Shown here one piece after another: positions 50,936 to 59,832 of a DNA stretch of 64,000 nucleotides (positions are counted from its first letter, which is position 1; every line of letters begins with the position of its first letter). A program made the position numbers and the translations under genes. The notes below the pieces were generated by a model, which was given only the letters and a program-made list of their open reading frames with translations, did no database searches and was not told the DNA's origin. The stretch is from Gammaproteobacteria bacterium (GTDB taxonomy: Bacteria; Pseudomonadota; Gammaproteobacteria; Pseudomonadales; Azotimanducaceae), in assembly GCA_028821125.1 (NCBI GenBank), contig JAPPHD010000193.1, forward strand, positions 19,418 to 83,417, written 5' to 3'.

Positions 50936-52102
50936 CTAGTTGCGGTGCGAACGCAGGGCGTCGACGATCGACAGGCGCCTTGCCGAAACCGACGGCACAG
51001 CTCCCACCGCAAGGCCGAGTACGAGGGAGATCCCGAACGCCGCCGCCATGACCGACCAGGAAACCTTGAACTCGCCGAAAAAATCCTCGAGCTGTGGCCC
51101 GACCGCGAACGCCACCCCAACCGCCGCCAGGATTCCCAGAATCGCGCCCAGCCCGCACAGGAGCAGAGCCTCGCCGAGCATCAGCCAGGCCACCGCCGCG
51201 TCGGTGAAGCCCACGGTTTTCAACACCGCCAGTTCGGGCACCCGCTCGCGCAATCCCTGGGCCATCGTGTTGCCTGTGAGCAGCAGGATCGTGAAGAAGA
51301 CGGCGCCCAGTATCCCCGTCATCATCAACTCGATGTCGCCGACCTGCTCGATGAACTGCCGGCTGTACTCGGCCTCGGTGGCCGTCCGGGTGGGGTTCAG
51401 GGAATTCTCGAACAGCGCGTCGATCGCGCTCGCAATTTCGGGCGCCCGCTCCGTGTCGGTGATGCGGACGACGAACCAGCCTACGTTCCCCTCCCCGAAT
51501 TCATTGGCTTCGCTGAAAAAGTCGTAGTGAAACAGGAACTCGCCGGGTTGGGGTTCGTTTTCCGGACCCCGGTAAGTGCCGACGAGATCGAACTCCCAGA
51601 GCCGGCTGCCGTCCCGCATGGCGTAAATCTGGCCCTGGAACGGAAGCTTGTCGCCGACCTGCCAACCGTATTTCTCCGCCAGGCCAACCGGCGCCACCGC
51701 TCCGCTGCGGGTGCGCGCAAAGGCGTCGAGCTCGTCCGGATCGATGACGAACTCCGGGTGCAGATCGAACCAGTCCAGCGGCTGCACGGGGAATTGCGGG
51801 AAGAAATTGCGCGGATCCTGGTACACGCCACCGAACCAGTCGGCGTGTGCTGCATTGTCGACGCCCGGGACCGACTCGATCTGCCGGAGATAGGATACCG
51901 GCAACGGCTCGATGATGGAGTACTTCGGCGCCACCACGAGCCGGTCGATGCCGGGCTGGCTGAAGCCTCCCCCGCCGAACGCATCCGTTGCGGTTCTGAG
52001 CAGCGTGAACAGCAGGAAAGCCACCAGCACCGAAAAGAGCGTGAGCACCGTGCGCAGCTTCCGGCGAAACAGGTTCGACCATATGAGGCCGGCCGTGCTC
52101 AT
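50936..52102 (-). CDS. FtsX-like ABC permease, first subunit
   Basis: This 388-residue protein has the same layout: an N-terminal helix (LTLFSVLVAFLLFTLLR), a periplasmic domain and TMs including GILGAVFFTILLLTGNTMAQGLRERVPELAVLKTVGFTDAAVAWLMLGEALLL. It differs enough from the second permease to be a heterodimer partner. It overlaps the ATPase gene by four bases. The arrangement recalls the Dev/MacB-type split systems. Confidence 0.9.
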   Translation of the reverse strand: MSTAGLIWSNLFRRKLRTVLTLFSVLVAFLLFTLLRTATDAFGGGGFSQPGIDRLVVAPKYSIIEPLPVSYLRQIESVPGVDNAAHADWFGGVYQDPRNFFPQFPVQPLDWFDLHPEFVIDPDELDAFARTRSGAVAPVGLAEKYGWQVGDKLPFQGQIYAMRDGSRLWEFDLVGTYRGPENEPQPGEFLFHYDFFSEANEFGEGNVGWFVVRITDTERAPEIASAIDALFENSLNPTRTATEAEYSRQFIEQVGDIELMMTGILGAVFFTILLLTGNTMAQGLRERVPELAVLKTVGFTDAAVAWLMLGEALLLCGLGAILGILAAVGVAFAVGPQLEDFFGEFKVSWSVMAAAFGISLVLGLAVGAVPSVSARRLSIVDALRSHRN

Positions 52103-52779
52103 GCCGCCTGCCCCGTCAGCTTGCCCTTGTCCATGTACAGCGTATGGGTCGCGTGTTCCGCGGCCTTAGGGTCGTGGGTGACGACCACGACGGTCTTGCC
52201 GTGGGCCCGGTTCAGCGTTTCCAGCAATTCGAGAATCTGGTCGGCGGTGTCGCGGTCGAGGTCGCCGGTGGGCTCGTCGCACAAAAGCAACGTCGGGTCC
52301 GCAACGATGGCCCGGGCGATGGCGACCCGCTGTTGCTGACCGCCGGACAGTTCCCCCGGCTTGTGCCCGGCCCGGTCGGATAGCCCGACGATCTCCAGGG
52401 CCGTGGCGGCGTTGCGGCGCCGCTGTTTGGCGGACAGCCGGGTCAGCAGCAGGGGCAGTTCCACGTTGCGCTGGGCGCTCAACACGGGCAGCAGGTTATA
52501 GAACTGGAAAATGAACCCGACGTTCTCGGAACGCCATCGCGCAAGCTGCCGGCCACTCATGCCGTTGAGCGCCATGCCGCCCACTTCCACCGCCCCGGCC
52601 GTCGGTTGGTCCAGCCCGCCGATCAGGTTCAGAAGCGTGGTCTTGCCCGACCCCGACGGGCCCATGAGGGCCAGGAAATCGCCCTCTTTGATATCCAGGT
52701 CGATCCCGGTCAGCACCTCGACCGTCTCCCTGCCCTTGACAAAGCTCTTCTCGAGCGCGCGGCAGTTCACCAAACCCAT
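52099..52779 (-). CDS. MacB/LolD-type ABC ATPase
   Basis: This 226-residue ATPase has Walker A GPSGSGKTT, the signature LSGGQQQRVAIARAI, Walker B LLLCDEPTGDLDRDTADQ and the switch VVVTHD. These are features of the MacB/LolD/FtsE class that drive mechanotransmission in FtsX-type permeases. Length is normal. It lies between adaptor and permease genes, overlapping the latter. Confidence 0.95.
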   Translation of the reverse strand: MGLVNCRALEKSFVKGRETVEVLTGIDLDIKEGDFLALMGPSGSGKTTLLNLIGGLDQPTAGAVEVGGMALNGMSGRQLARWRSENVGFIFQFYNLLPVLSAQRNVELPLLLTRLSAKQRRRNAATALEIVGLSDRAGHKPGELSGGQQQRVAIARAIVADPTLLLCDEPTGDLDRDTADQILELLETLNRAHGKTVVVVTHDPKAAEHATHTLYMDKGKLTGQAA

Positions 52780-52833
52780 GACGCGACCCCTGCTCTTCTC
52801 GACTGCATCCTCATCGACCCGCCCGGATTCCGA

Positions 52834-54093
52834 TCACGGCTCGAATGAAACCCGCGCACCGTCTGCCAGACCCGCCAGCACCGCTTCCGCCAGGTCTGCG
52901 ACCACCCGCTCCCCGGACTCGAGGCCCGAAACGATGCGCACTCGTCCACCCTGCGTATCGCCCGGAATCACCAGCCGCCGCTCGACCCGGTCGCCCGCCA
53001 CCACCATCACATAAGCGCCCTCGCCGTCTTCCGCGACGGATGCCCCGGGCACCAGCACGCCGCCGGGCTTCTTCACCGGCCTCACCGTCGCCCGGTCCTC
53101 CAGAAACGCCACCCGCACACCCATGTCCGGCAATACCCGCCCGTCGCGCTCCACGAATCCTATGCGCACGCGGACTGTCGCCTTGTTGCGGTCAGCCGCC
53201 GGAATGATCGCGATGACTTCCGCTGCATAGTCGTCTTCCGGCCAGGCGTTCAGGGCCACCTGCACGGGCTGCCCGCTGTACACCCGGTTGATGTAGGCCT
53301 CGTTGACATCCACTTCCACTTCCAGGGAATCCATGTCGACGATGGTGCAGATGCCGGTGCGGGTAAAGCCGCCGCCGGCGGATACCGGCGAGATCATCTC
53401 GCCCGGCTGGGCGGCCTTGGCGACCACGATGCCGGCGAAGGGTGCGCGAATCCGCATGTCCTCGACGATCCGGCGCTGGACGGCGGCACTGCGTTGTGCC
53501 ACCACGATGTCCTGGCCGGCGCTTTCCAGACGCGCGAGCAGGCCCTCCACCGACAGTTGATTCCTGTCCAGGTCCGCCTGGCTCGCGAGCTGCCGTCCGG
53601 CCAGTTCCTCGGTGCGTTCGAGATCGAGGCGGGCCTGCCTGAGCTGAACGTCAAGCTCGCGCAGGTAACGCCGGGCGGCCTCGAGCTGCGACTGCGCCAG
53701 TTCGAGCTGTGCCCGAGGAATACTGTCGTCCAGACGGGCAAGCAGTTGGCCTTCCTCGACCACCACCCCCTCCTCGATCAACACCTCCACGACCTTGCCC
53801 GTCGCCTTGCTGCTCACCGTCGCCTGGCGGCGCGCCACCACATAACCCGTCGCATCAAGTACGCTCGGCCCGGTGGAACTGACCGGCGCCGCCTGCGCCA
53901 CCGCCGTACCGACCGCAGGCAGCCCGTCATTTCCGGGGAACTCGAAGAACCACAGGACAAACCCGGCACCACCCACCAGCGCGATCAGCAGGAACCACTT
54001 GAGCGGCCGCCCGCCCGGGGCCGGCGCCTCGGAACGGTCGATGCGAAGCTGATCGAGAAGGGCTTTCTTGTCGGTTTGCGAAGCTCCGGGCAT
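52834..54093 (-). CDS. Periplasmic adaptor (HlyD/MacA-like) of the exporter
   Basis: This 419-residue protein has one membrane helix at residues 34-53 (WFLLIALVGGAGFVLWFFEF), a split lipoyl-like domain, a long coiled-coil hairpin (about 130-200; RAQLELAQSQLEAARRYLRELDVQLRQARLDLERTEEL), then beta-barrel and MP domains. It is the first gene of the exporter operon and would bridge the permeases to an outer-membrane channel. No channel gene is present. Confidence 0.92.
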   Translation of the reverse strand: MPGASQTDKKALLDQLRIDRSEAPAPGGRPLKWFLLIALVGGAGFVLWFFEFPGNDGLPAVGTAVAQAAPVSSTGPSVLDATGYVVARRQATVSSKATGKVVEVLIEEGVVVEEGQLLARLDDSIPRAQLELAQSQLEAARRYLRELDVQLRQARLDLERTEELAGRQLASQADLDRNQLSVEGLLARLESAGQDIVVAQRSAAVQRRIVEDMRIRAPFAGIVVAKAAQPGEMISPVSAGGGFTRTGICTIVDMDSLEVEVDVNEAYINRVYSGQPVQVALNAWPEDDYAAEVIAIIPAADRNKATVRVRIGFVERDGRVLPDMGVRVAFLEDRATVRPVKKPGGVLVPGASVAEDGEGAYVMVVAGDRVERRLVIPGDTQGGRVRIVSGLESGERVVADLAEAVLAGLADGARVSFEP

Positions 54094-54110
54094 TGCAGCG
54101 AGTCCCTGAG

Positions 54111-54187
54111 TTCAAGCGGCGCAGTCTAGCAGCCCGGGAGATTCAAGGGCACGAGAGCCGCAACAGCTTGACGTTGCGCCGCTTGAA
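54111..54187. promoter_or_regulatory. Inverted repeat with an alternative inner hairpin in a divergent promoter
   Basis: TTCAAGCGGCGCA and TGCGCCGCTTGAA are perfect 13-base arms separated by 51 bases. Within the spacer CGCAAC pairs with GTTGCG (54159-54178), overlapping the second arm, so two folds exclude each other. It covers most of the gap between the exporter and FemAB-like genes. Confidence 0.55.
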
Positions 54188-54222
54188 GCATGGCGGGCCG
54201 CCCGTGTTAGGGTAATTTCATC

Positions 54223-55404
54223 ATGGTGGCACGATCGGCGCGCATCCTGCACGGCATCGACGAGATCGATGCTGAAACCTGGGACCGTTGCGCAAATCCC
54301 CCCGGCGAGCCCTTCAATCCATTCATCACCTACGGTTTCCTGCACGCCCTGGAAGCCAGCGGCAGCACCACGGCGCGTACCGGATGGCAACCCTTCCACC
54401 TGGCCCTCGAAGAGAGCGGCGCCGTGCTCGGCGTGGTGCCGATGTACGTGAAGGGGCACTCCCAGGGAGAGTACGTCTTCGACTACGCCTGGGCGGATGC
54501 CTGGCACCGGGCCGGCGGCAAGTACTATCCCAAGTTGCAGGGGAGCGTGCCGTTCACCCCGGCCACCGGCCGCCGCCTGCTCGCGCCGGACAGCGATGAG
54601 GAAACCGAACGGTCCCTGCTCGGAGCCTGTGCGCAGGTCGCCGAAAAGATCGGGGTGTCGTCGCTGCACTTCACCTTCATGCCCGAGCGGCAGTGGCGGC
54701 TGGCCGGCGAATCGGGATATCTCCGGCGCATGGACCAGCAGTTCCACTGGCACAATCCGGGTTACGACACCTTCGACGCCTTCCTGGCCGACCTTTCCTC
54801 CAGGAAACGCAAGAATCTCCGCCGCGAGCGCCGCGACGCGCTGGCCGCCGGGGTCACGGTGGAATGGGTCACCGGAGCCGACCTCACCGAAGCGCATTGG
54901 GACGACTTCTACCGCTTCTACATGGACACCGGGTCCCGCAAGTGGGGCTCGCCTTACCTCACCCGCGAGTTCTTCAGCCGCATCAACGAATCCATGGCCG
55001 AGCACACGCTGCTGGTGATGTGCTCCCGCGGCGGGCGCCACATCGCCGGGGCGCTGAACTTCATTGGCGGGGACGCGCTCTACGGCCGCAACTGGGGTTG
55101 CATCGAGGATCACCGGTTCCTGCACTTCGAGGCCTGTTACTACCAGGCCATCGACTTTGCCATCGCACGCAAGCTCGCACGGGTCGAGGCGGGCGCCCAG
55201 GGGCCCCACAAGGTGGCCCGGGGCTATCTCCCCCAGGCGACTTACAGCGCCCACTGGATCCAGGACCCGGGGCTGCGTGCGGCCGTGGCCCGGTTCCTCG
55301 GCGAGGAACGCCATCACGTGCAGCAGGACATCGACTGGATCGAGCGGCACAGCCCGTTCAAGTCCGGCATCGAGCTGGATACCATCCGGGGAATCGGCGA
55401 CTGA
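54223..55404 (+). CDS. FemAB-like/GNAT-family acyltransferase (DUF482 type)
   Basis: This 393-residue protein resembles the peptidogalycan-biosynthesis FemAB-like family (PF04339): the N-terminal ETWDRCANPPGEPFNPFITYGFLHALEASGST, the central FLADLSSRKRKNLRRERRDAL and the C-terminal EAGAQGPHKVARGYLPQATYSAHWI. The active acceptor is unknown. No signal peptide is seen. The ATG at 54223 follows a region with a 13-base inverted repeat. Divergent from the exporter operon. Confidence 0.85.
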   Translation: MVARSARILHGIDEIDAETWDRCANPPGEPFNPFITYGFLHALEASGSTTARTGWQPFHLALEESGAVLGVVPMYVKGHSQGEYVFDYAWADAWHRAGGKYYPKLQGSVPFTPATGRRLLAPDSDEETERSLLGACAQVAEKIGVSSLHFTFMPERQWRLAGESGYLRRMDQQFHWHNPGYDTFDAFLADLSSRKRKNLRRERRDALAAGVTVEWVTGADLTEAHWDDFYRFYMDTGSRKWGSPYLTREFFSRINESMAEHTLLVMCSRGGRHIAGALNFIGGDALYGRNWGCIEDHRFLHFEACYYQAIDFAIARKLARVEAGAQGPHKVARGYLPQATYSAHWIQDPGLRAAVARFLGEERHHVQQDIDWIERHSPFKSGIELDTIRGIGD

Positions 55405-55444
55405 GTGTCCTCGTCCCGCCGTCCTCGTCCCGCCGCCAAAACTG

Positions 55445-55810
55445 CTAGCCGTCGTCGGGTTTGTGCTCTCCGGCTGGCTCCTCGGGGGGATCTTCCGCCA
55501 ATTCGGGTTCTTCCATCCACGGATTGTCGCCCACCTTCTCTTCCGGCCAATCGTCGAACGGAAAGGGCTGAGACTCCGTGTTGAACGTCTGGTACCGAAA
55601 CACCCGCCAGACGTAGGCGCTCAGGTTGTTCCCGAATTGCAGGAGTTTCTCGTTGGCGCGGCCGGTGAACAGCACGATGAAGAACTGGACGACCACCACT
55701 GCCCAGACCACCAGTTCGGCGACCGCGTATGCGATCGCGAAAAACACCATGAAAAGCGCCCGTACCCACACTGCACGCCGGGTGAGCCGTTCCTTGATCC
55801 GATCGTCCAT
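55445..55810 (-). CDS. DUF4389-family membrane protein
   Basis: This about 121-residue protein has a hydrophobic pair (VWVRALFMVFFAIAYAVAELVVWAVVVVQFFIVLFTGR), then LLQFGNNLSAYVWRVFRYQTFNTESQPFPF, the DUF4389 pattern, and an acidic, Pro-rich tail. Function unknown. GAGG suits the ATG at 55810; another ATG at 55822 is possible. The gap up to asnS shows no gene. Confidence 0.85.
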   Translation of the reverse strand: MDDRIKERLTRRAVWVRALFMVFFAIAYAVAELVVWAVVVVQFFIVLFTGRANEKLLQFGNNLSAYVWRVFRYQTFNTESQPFPFDDWPEEKVGDNPWMEEPELAEDPPEEPAGEHKPDDG

Positions 55811-56080
55811 GATCTGCCTCATTGCAACTTAAACTTGATTTGGATGCAGCAAGATCGGTGCCAACCGGTTTTCCTGCCAGTTGCACCCTGGATTTGGCTG
55901 AACCTGCACATCGCGCTGGTCGATCCCGCCAGATTGCGGGCAAATCGCCCAATATCCCGCAGTGAACATTCCGCTTCCACCTGACCCATCCTGCACGTTT
56001 CGGCAACCGTCCGTCGACAAGCCTTCGGGACGCGCAATCCATTATCATGCGAAGCCCGTTCGCACGCCAACCGAACCAAG

Positions 56081-57460
56081 ATGACGCCACATTCGATACG
56101 GGCCATCCTGCGCCATGAAGTTCCTCCCGGCACCCGGGTCTGCATCGAGGGCTGGGTACGTTCGAGACGCAGTTCCAAGGGCGGGTTTTCGTTCGTCCAG
56201 GTGCACGACGGCTCCTGCTTCGACGGGTTGCAGGCAGTGGTCGACGACGCCCTGCCCAACTACGCCTCCGAAGTGGAGGCCCTCGGCGCCGGGTGTGCCG
56301 TGCGCATCACCGGGCGACTCGTCGAATCGAAGGGCAGGCATCAGGACCGGGAAATCCAGGCCAGCGCCGTCGAGGTGCTCGGCTGGGTGGACGACCCGGA
56401 AACCTATCCCATCGCCAAGAAACGGCATACCTTCGAATACCTGCGCACCGTCGCCCACCTGCGCCCGCGCACCAATACCTTCGGCGCCATCGCGCGCGTG
56501 CGCAACGGCATCGCCCAGGCCGTGCACGGCTACCTGCAGCGGCGTGGTTTCCTCTGGGTCAACACGCCGCTCATTACGGCGAACGACTGCGAGGGGGCCG
56601 GCAAACTGTTCCGGGTATCGACGCTGGATGCCGTCAACCGCAATACCGATTTCGGCGACGACTTTTTCGGCAAGCAGACCTGGCTGGCCGTTTCCGGACA
56701 GTTGAACGCGGAGAGCTACGCCTGCTCGCTGTCGAAGGTATACACCTTCGGCCCGACCTTCCGCGCCGAGAATTCCCATACCACCCGCCACCTGGCGGAG
56801 TTCTGGATGATCGAGCCCGAGGTCGCCTTCGCGGATCTCGACGACATCGCCGACCTCGCCGAGGACTTCCTGAAGACCGTGAGCCGCGAGGTGCTCGACG
56901 CCCATTCCGACGACCTGCATTTCTTTGCGGAGCGGATCGATCCCTCGACGATCGATCGCCTGCGGCAGGTCGTCGAATCGAAATTCGCGCGCATCGACTA
57001 CGGCGAAGCGGTCGAGGCATTGCAGGGCTCCGGGCAATCCTTCGAGTACCCCGTGGAGTGGGGCCTTGACCTTAAGACCGAGCACGAGCGCTGGCTCACC
57101 GAAAAGCACGCCAACGGCCCGGTGGTGGTGACCAACTACCCCAAGGACATCAAGGCGTTCTACATGCGCCGCAACGACGACGGCAGGACAGTGGCCGCCC
57201 TCGATGTGCTGGTGCCGGGTGTCGGCGAGATCATCGGCGGCAGCCAGCGGGAGGAACGCCTGGAGGTGCTCGACGCCAGCCTGGACGAGCACGGGTTGAC
57301 CACGGACCTCTGGTGGTACCGGGACCTGCGCCGCTACGGCACGGTGCCCCATTCCGGTTTCGGGCTCGGGCTTGAGCGGCTCGTTCTCTACATGACGGGC
57401 ATGGACAACATCCGCGATGCCATCCCCTTTCCCCGCACGCCCGGGAATGCTGCCTTCTGA
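56081..57460 (+). CDS. asnS: Asparaginyl-tRNA synthetase
   Basis: This 459-residue class IIb synthetase attaches asparagine to tRNA-Asn. Residues 1-105 form the OB anticodon-binding domain ([26 protein letters not shown]). The core has [21 protein letters not shown] (motif 2) and [27 protein letters not shown] (motif 3). Length is normal. It converges on the small coiled-coil gene with one base between stops. Confidence 0.97.
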   Translation: MTPHSIRAILRHEVPPGTRVCIEGWVRSRRSSKGGFSFVQVHDGSCFDGLQAVVDDALPNYASEVEALGAGCAVRITGRLVESKGRHQDREIQASAVEVLGWVDDPETYPIAKKRHTFEYLRTVAHLRPRTNTFGAIARVRNGIAQAVHGYLQRRGFLWVNTPLITANDCEGAGKLFRVSTLDAVNRNTDFGDDFFGKQTWLAVSGQLNAESYACSLSKVYTFGPTFRAENSHTTRHLAEFWMIEPEVAFADLDDIADLAEDFLKTVSREVLDAHSDDLHFFAERIDPSTIDRLRQVVESKFARIDYGEAVEALQGSGQSFEYPVEWGLDLKTEHERWLTEKHANGPVVVTNYPKDIKAFYMRRNDDGRTVAALDVLVPGVGEIIGGSQREERLEVLDASLDEHGLTTDLWWYRDLRRYGTVPHSGFGLGLERLVLYMTGMDNIRDAIPFPRTPGNAAF

Positions 57461-57461
57461 T

Positions 57462-57794
57462 TCAGAGGGTTTGCGTCTCGTCGGATGGCTCGCCCTCAAC
57501 GAGGGGCCGCCTACCGAGGACGTGGCTTTCTACCACGGCCAGGCGCTTGTCTATCCTGGCGATCTTGGCGTCGAGCTTGGCGACCTTGGCATCTAGCGAC
57601 CTGATCTCGCCGCTCAACCTGGTTTCCAGACCGTCTACCCGGGCATTTACCGAGCGGATGTCTTCGCGGAGCCAACCCGCTATCGTGAGAACCAGTGCGG
57701 CAATGCCGAGGAACGCCATCAGGAGCGTGACGGCCGATCCGACAATTGCCCAGAATTCCGGGCTAAGCCTGCGTACTGCGATTTCGCCAGCCAT
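57462..57794 (-). CDS. Second small membrane-anchored coiled-coil protein
   Basis: This 110-residue protein starts at ATG 57794 (MAGEIAVRRLSPEFW) and has a membrane helix (AIVGSAVTLLMAFLGIAALVLTIAGW) followed by a coiled coil with VDGLETRLSGEIRSLDAKVAKLDAKIARIDKRL. It parallels the gene at 4387-4830 in layout, although sequence identity is low outside the LSxE start. Unknown function. Confidence 0.7.
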   Translation of the reverse strand: MAGEIAVRRLSPEFWAIVGSAVTLLMAFLGIAALVLTIAGWLREDIRSVNARVDGLETRLSGEIRSLDAKVAKLDAKIARIDKRLAVVESHVLGRRPLVEGEPSDETQTL

Positions 57795-57913
57795 ACCGGA
57801 ATCATAACGATTCGGCCGACCCGCAGCTATTCCGTCGCTGTACGAAAACACCGCGGCAACTGTGAGAAAACTCCTATGAAAAATCTACAACCCTATGATT
57901 TTCCATGATTTAG

Positions 57914-59422
57914 TCAAAACTCCGCGCCGTCACTCACCGCGGGTGCGGTGGAAAGATTGGTCAGATGGCCGCTCGGGCTTTTGAGAAGGCTCATGACCAT
58001 GAGGGACTGATCGGACCGTACGATCAAGCGCCATTTGCCCACGCCTGCTCCCAGTTCACCCTCAAGGACGCCCCGATCACCCGCCAGCTCCAGGTCGTCC
58101 CGGTATTCGTCAGATTCCAGGGATGCTGACGAAACCGTACCTGCCCCACCCGGGGGTAATGTCAGCCGCACCGTGTCAGATGAGTTCCCCGCATCATCGA
58201 TACCCTCGATGGTGATGGCGGCTTCCTCGGTTCCGGGATTGATCAGGCGCAGCAGGCTCTTCTGGTTCTTGTTCCTCCCCGGGTTGAATGTGGCTACCCG
58301 ATGAACGTCTCCCTCGCCCGGGACGGTATCGTGCATTGCGGTCAAGAAGCCATCCGAGTGGCGGATGTAGGCGAGAACCTCGACGTCCAATGGCGTGGTC
58401 ATTTCCAGGCGCGAATCACCCGGGCCGGCACCCACCGCCACGGACAGGCCCTTCTCCTCATTGCCCATTTCCACGTCGTCGGAATTGAAATGCGCGGTTT
58501 CTCCGGCGCCGATGGACAGCGAAAGGGGATCAGAGCGCAATCCCATGTCATTGACGGCAACCACCTGCACCTCACCGCCTTCATCGGAGCGATTGATCAC
58601 CCGCACGAATCCCTGTCGGCCATAGGAGTCGCTTGAGGAAGGCATGAGCGGGACATTCCAGACTACCGGATCCGGTGGCCGCAGCGCTGTACAGCCACTC
58701 AGGCACTCGAAACCCAGCCTCGCCATCGGCGCATCGCTGAATCTGCCCATTCCCCTGATGCTCGTGATGACTCCCTGCGGCACCGTGGCGGGATTACTGA
58801 GCGAGAACCCTTCCCCATCCTCGGTACCGGCATCGTAGGGATACAGGTCGACCTCCACGTTCGTTCGCCACTGCCCCCCATCGTCCAGCATCGGCAATCC
58901 GGAAACGCCCACGAACCAGTCCGGGCTCGGTGCAATCATGGTGATCAGGGTTACCAGGGGATACTCCTGATTCACCTCGAAATCGATATGCGCCCGCGGC
59001 GTTCCGCCACCCGGCAAGGACTTCTCCAGAATGGCGAGGGCATGGCCGCTGCCGTCGATCTCGCGCCTGAACGTACCGGTAACACCGAGTTCCGCGACCC
59101 GCTCCACGCCCTGACTGGCCATCTCCCCAACTTCCCAGAACGTCACTTCACCGTTGTGCACCGCGCCGATGAGCGGCGAGAAATGTGCCCCGCCGGGCAA
59201 CCCGCCAGGCGTGGCCTGCGTGGTCCAGGTGCCCTCAAAAGTCACCCGGTAACTCGCCGGTGACGACGTATCCTGCGCCAGCGCGGACAGCGGTGAACAC
59301 CAGGCAGCCATCAACAGAAACGCCGCGAAAACACGGCCGCGTCCATCACCGACGATTGGCAGGTCGTGAAACGGACGCGCAGTGAACAACCGCCATACGC
59401 ACACTCCCACCAGTCGTCCCAT
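57914..59422 (-). CDS. Secreted spondin-domain protein with C-terminal beta repeats
   Basis: This about 502-residue protein has a hydrophobic export signal (VFAAFLLMAAWCSPLSALAQD), then a spondin_N domain (YRVTFEGTWTTQATPGGLPGGAHFSPLIGAVHNGEVTFWEVG). Two beta-rich repeats follow: GFVRVINRSDEGGEVQVVAVNDMGLRSDPLSLSIGAGE and SLLRLINPGTEEAAITIEGIDDAGNSSDTVRLTLPPGG. The end is SDGAEF. The start is uncertain: ATG 59422 leaves a long basic region before the signal. A surface or adhesion role is inference. The palindromic repeat lies 62 bases upstream. Confidence 0.8.
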   Translation of the reverse strand: MGRLVGVCVWRLFTARPFHDLPIVGDGRGRVFAAFLLMAAWCSPLSALAQDTSSPASYRVTFEGTWTTQATPGGLPGGAHFSPLIGAVHNGEVTFWEVGEMASQGVERVAELGVTGTFRREIDGSGHALAILEKSLPGGGTPRAHIDFEVNQEYPLVTLITMIAPSPDWFVGVSGLPMLDDGGQWRTNVEVDLYPYDAGTEDGEGFSLSNPATVPQGVITSIRGMGRFSDAPMARLGFECLSGCTALRPPDPVVWNVPLMPSSSDSYGRQGFVRVINRSDEGGEVQVVAVNDMGLRSDPLSLSIGAGETAHFNSDDVEMGNEEKGLSVAVGAGPGDSRLEMTTPLDVEVLAYIRHSDGFLTAMHDTVPGEGDVHRVATFNPGRNKNQKSLLRLINPGTEEAAITIEGIDDAGNSSDTVRLTLPPGGAGTVSSASLESDEYRDDLELAGDRGVLEGELGAGVGKWRLIVRSDQSLMVMSLLKSPSGHLTNLSTAPAVSDGAEF

Positions 59423-59483
59423 TGGCGGGCACAACTTCACTGAAAAACCGTTCACTTTGTTCGAATCCGCCAAGGGTCCGGTC

Positions 59484-59667
59484 CTAGCCCGCAAATCTCA
59501 CCAACTTCCTGCTGCGGACGCCGATGCACTCGCCCTGCGCGGCCGTGCTCCCTCCAGCCGGTTTGACATACTGTCGAGTATGCCTGCACCGGCTTCCGGT
59601 CCGCGCGGCCACGCAGGACGGCGCCTCGACGCCCTCGCGACGAAAGTTGGTGAGATTTGCGGGCTAG
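59484..59667. repeat. 184-bp palindromic element with 24-bp perfect terminal inverted repeats
   Basis: CTAGCCCGCAAATCTCACCA... (59484-59507) is perfectly inverted at 59644-59667. The interior is also imperfectly palindromic (CCTGCG-GGCC, AGCCGGT/ACCGGCT) around CATACTgtcgAGTATG at 59567-59582, so the whole element could fold as one hairpin. It carries CTAG ends, no ORF, and shares a 23-mer with 27149-27193. This looks like a MITE-type or REP-like element. Confidence 0.9.
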
Positions 59668-59783
59668 TGAGGTCATCGCAGATTTCGTCATCTTCCGGTG
59701 CCGGCGCGGTTCGTATTCAATGTACCCGATCGGACTCCTGACGTCGCTGCAGGTTCCGCCCGACGCGGTGGTTCGACACTGGT

Positions 59784-59789
59784 TATAAT
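59784..59789 (+). promoter_or_regulatory. Consensus -10 box (TATAAT) upstream of the ABC exporter
   Basis: TATAAT at 59784-59789 sits 43 bases before the ATG of the first exporter subunit. No clear -35 is seen at 16-18 bases upstream. The 410-base gap otherwise holds the palindromic element. Confidence 0.5.
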
Positions 59790-59832
59790 CCCCGGCCGCA
59801 GTGCCGCGCCTTCGAACCCCCACAACCGTCCC

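Noticed and set aside
59457-59475. GTTCGAATCC resembling a tRNA T-arm
   Set aside because: No acceptor or anticodon stem can be formed around it.
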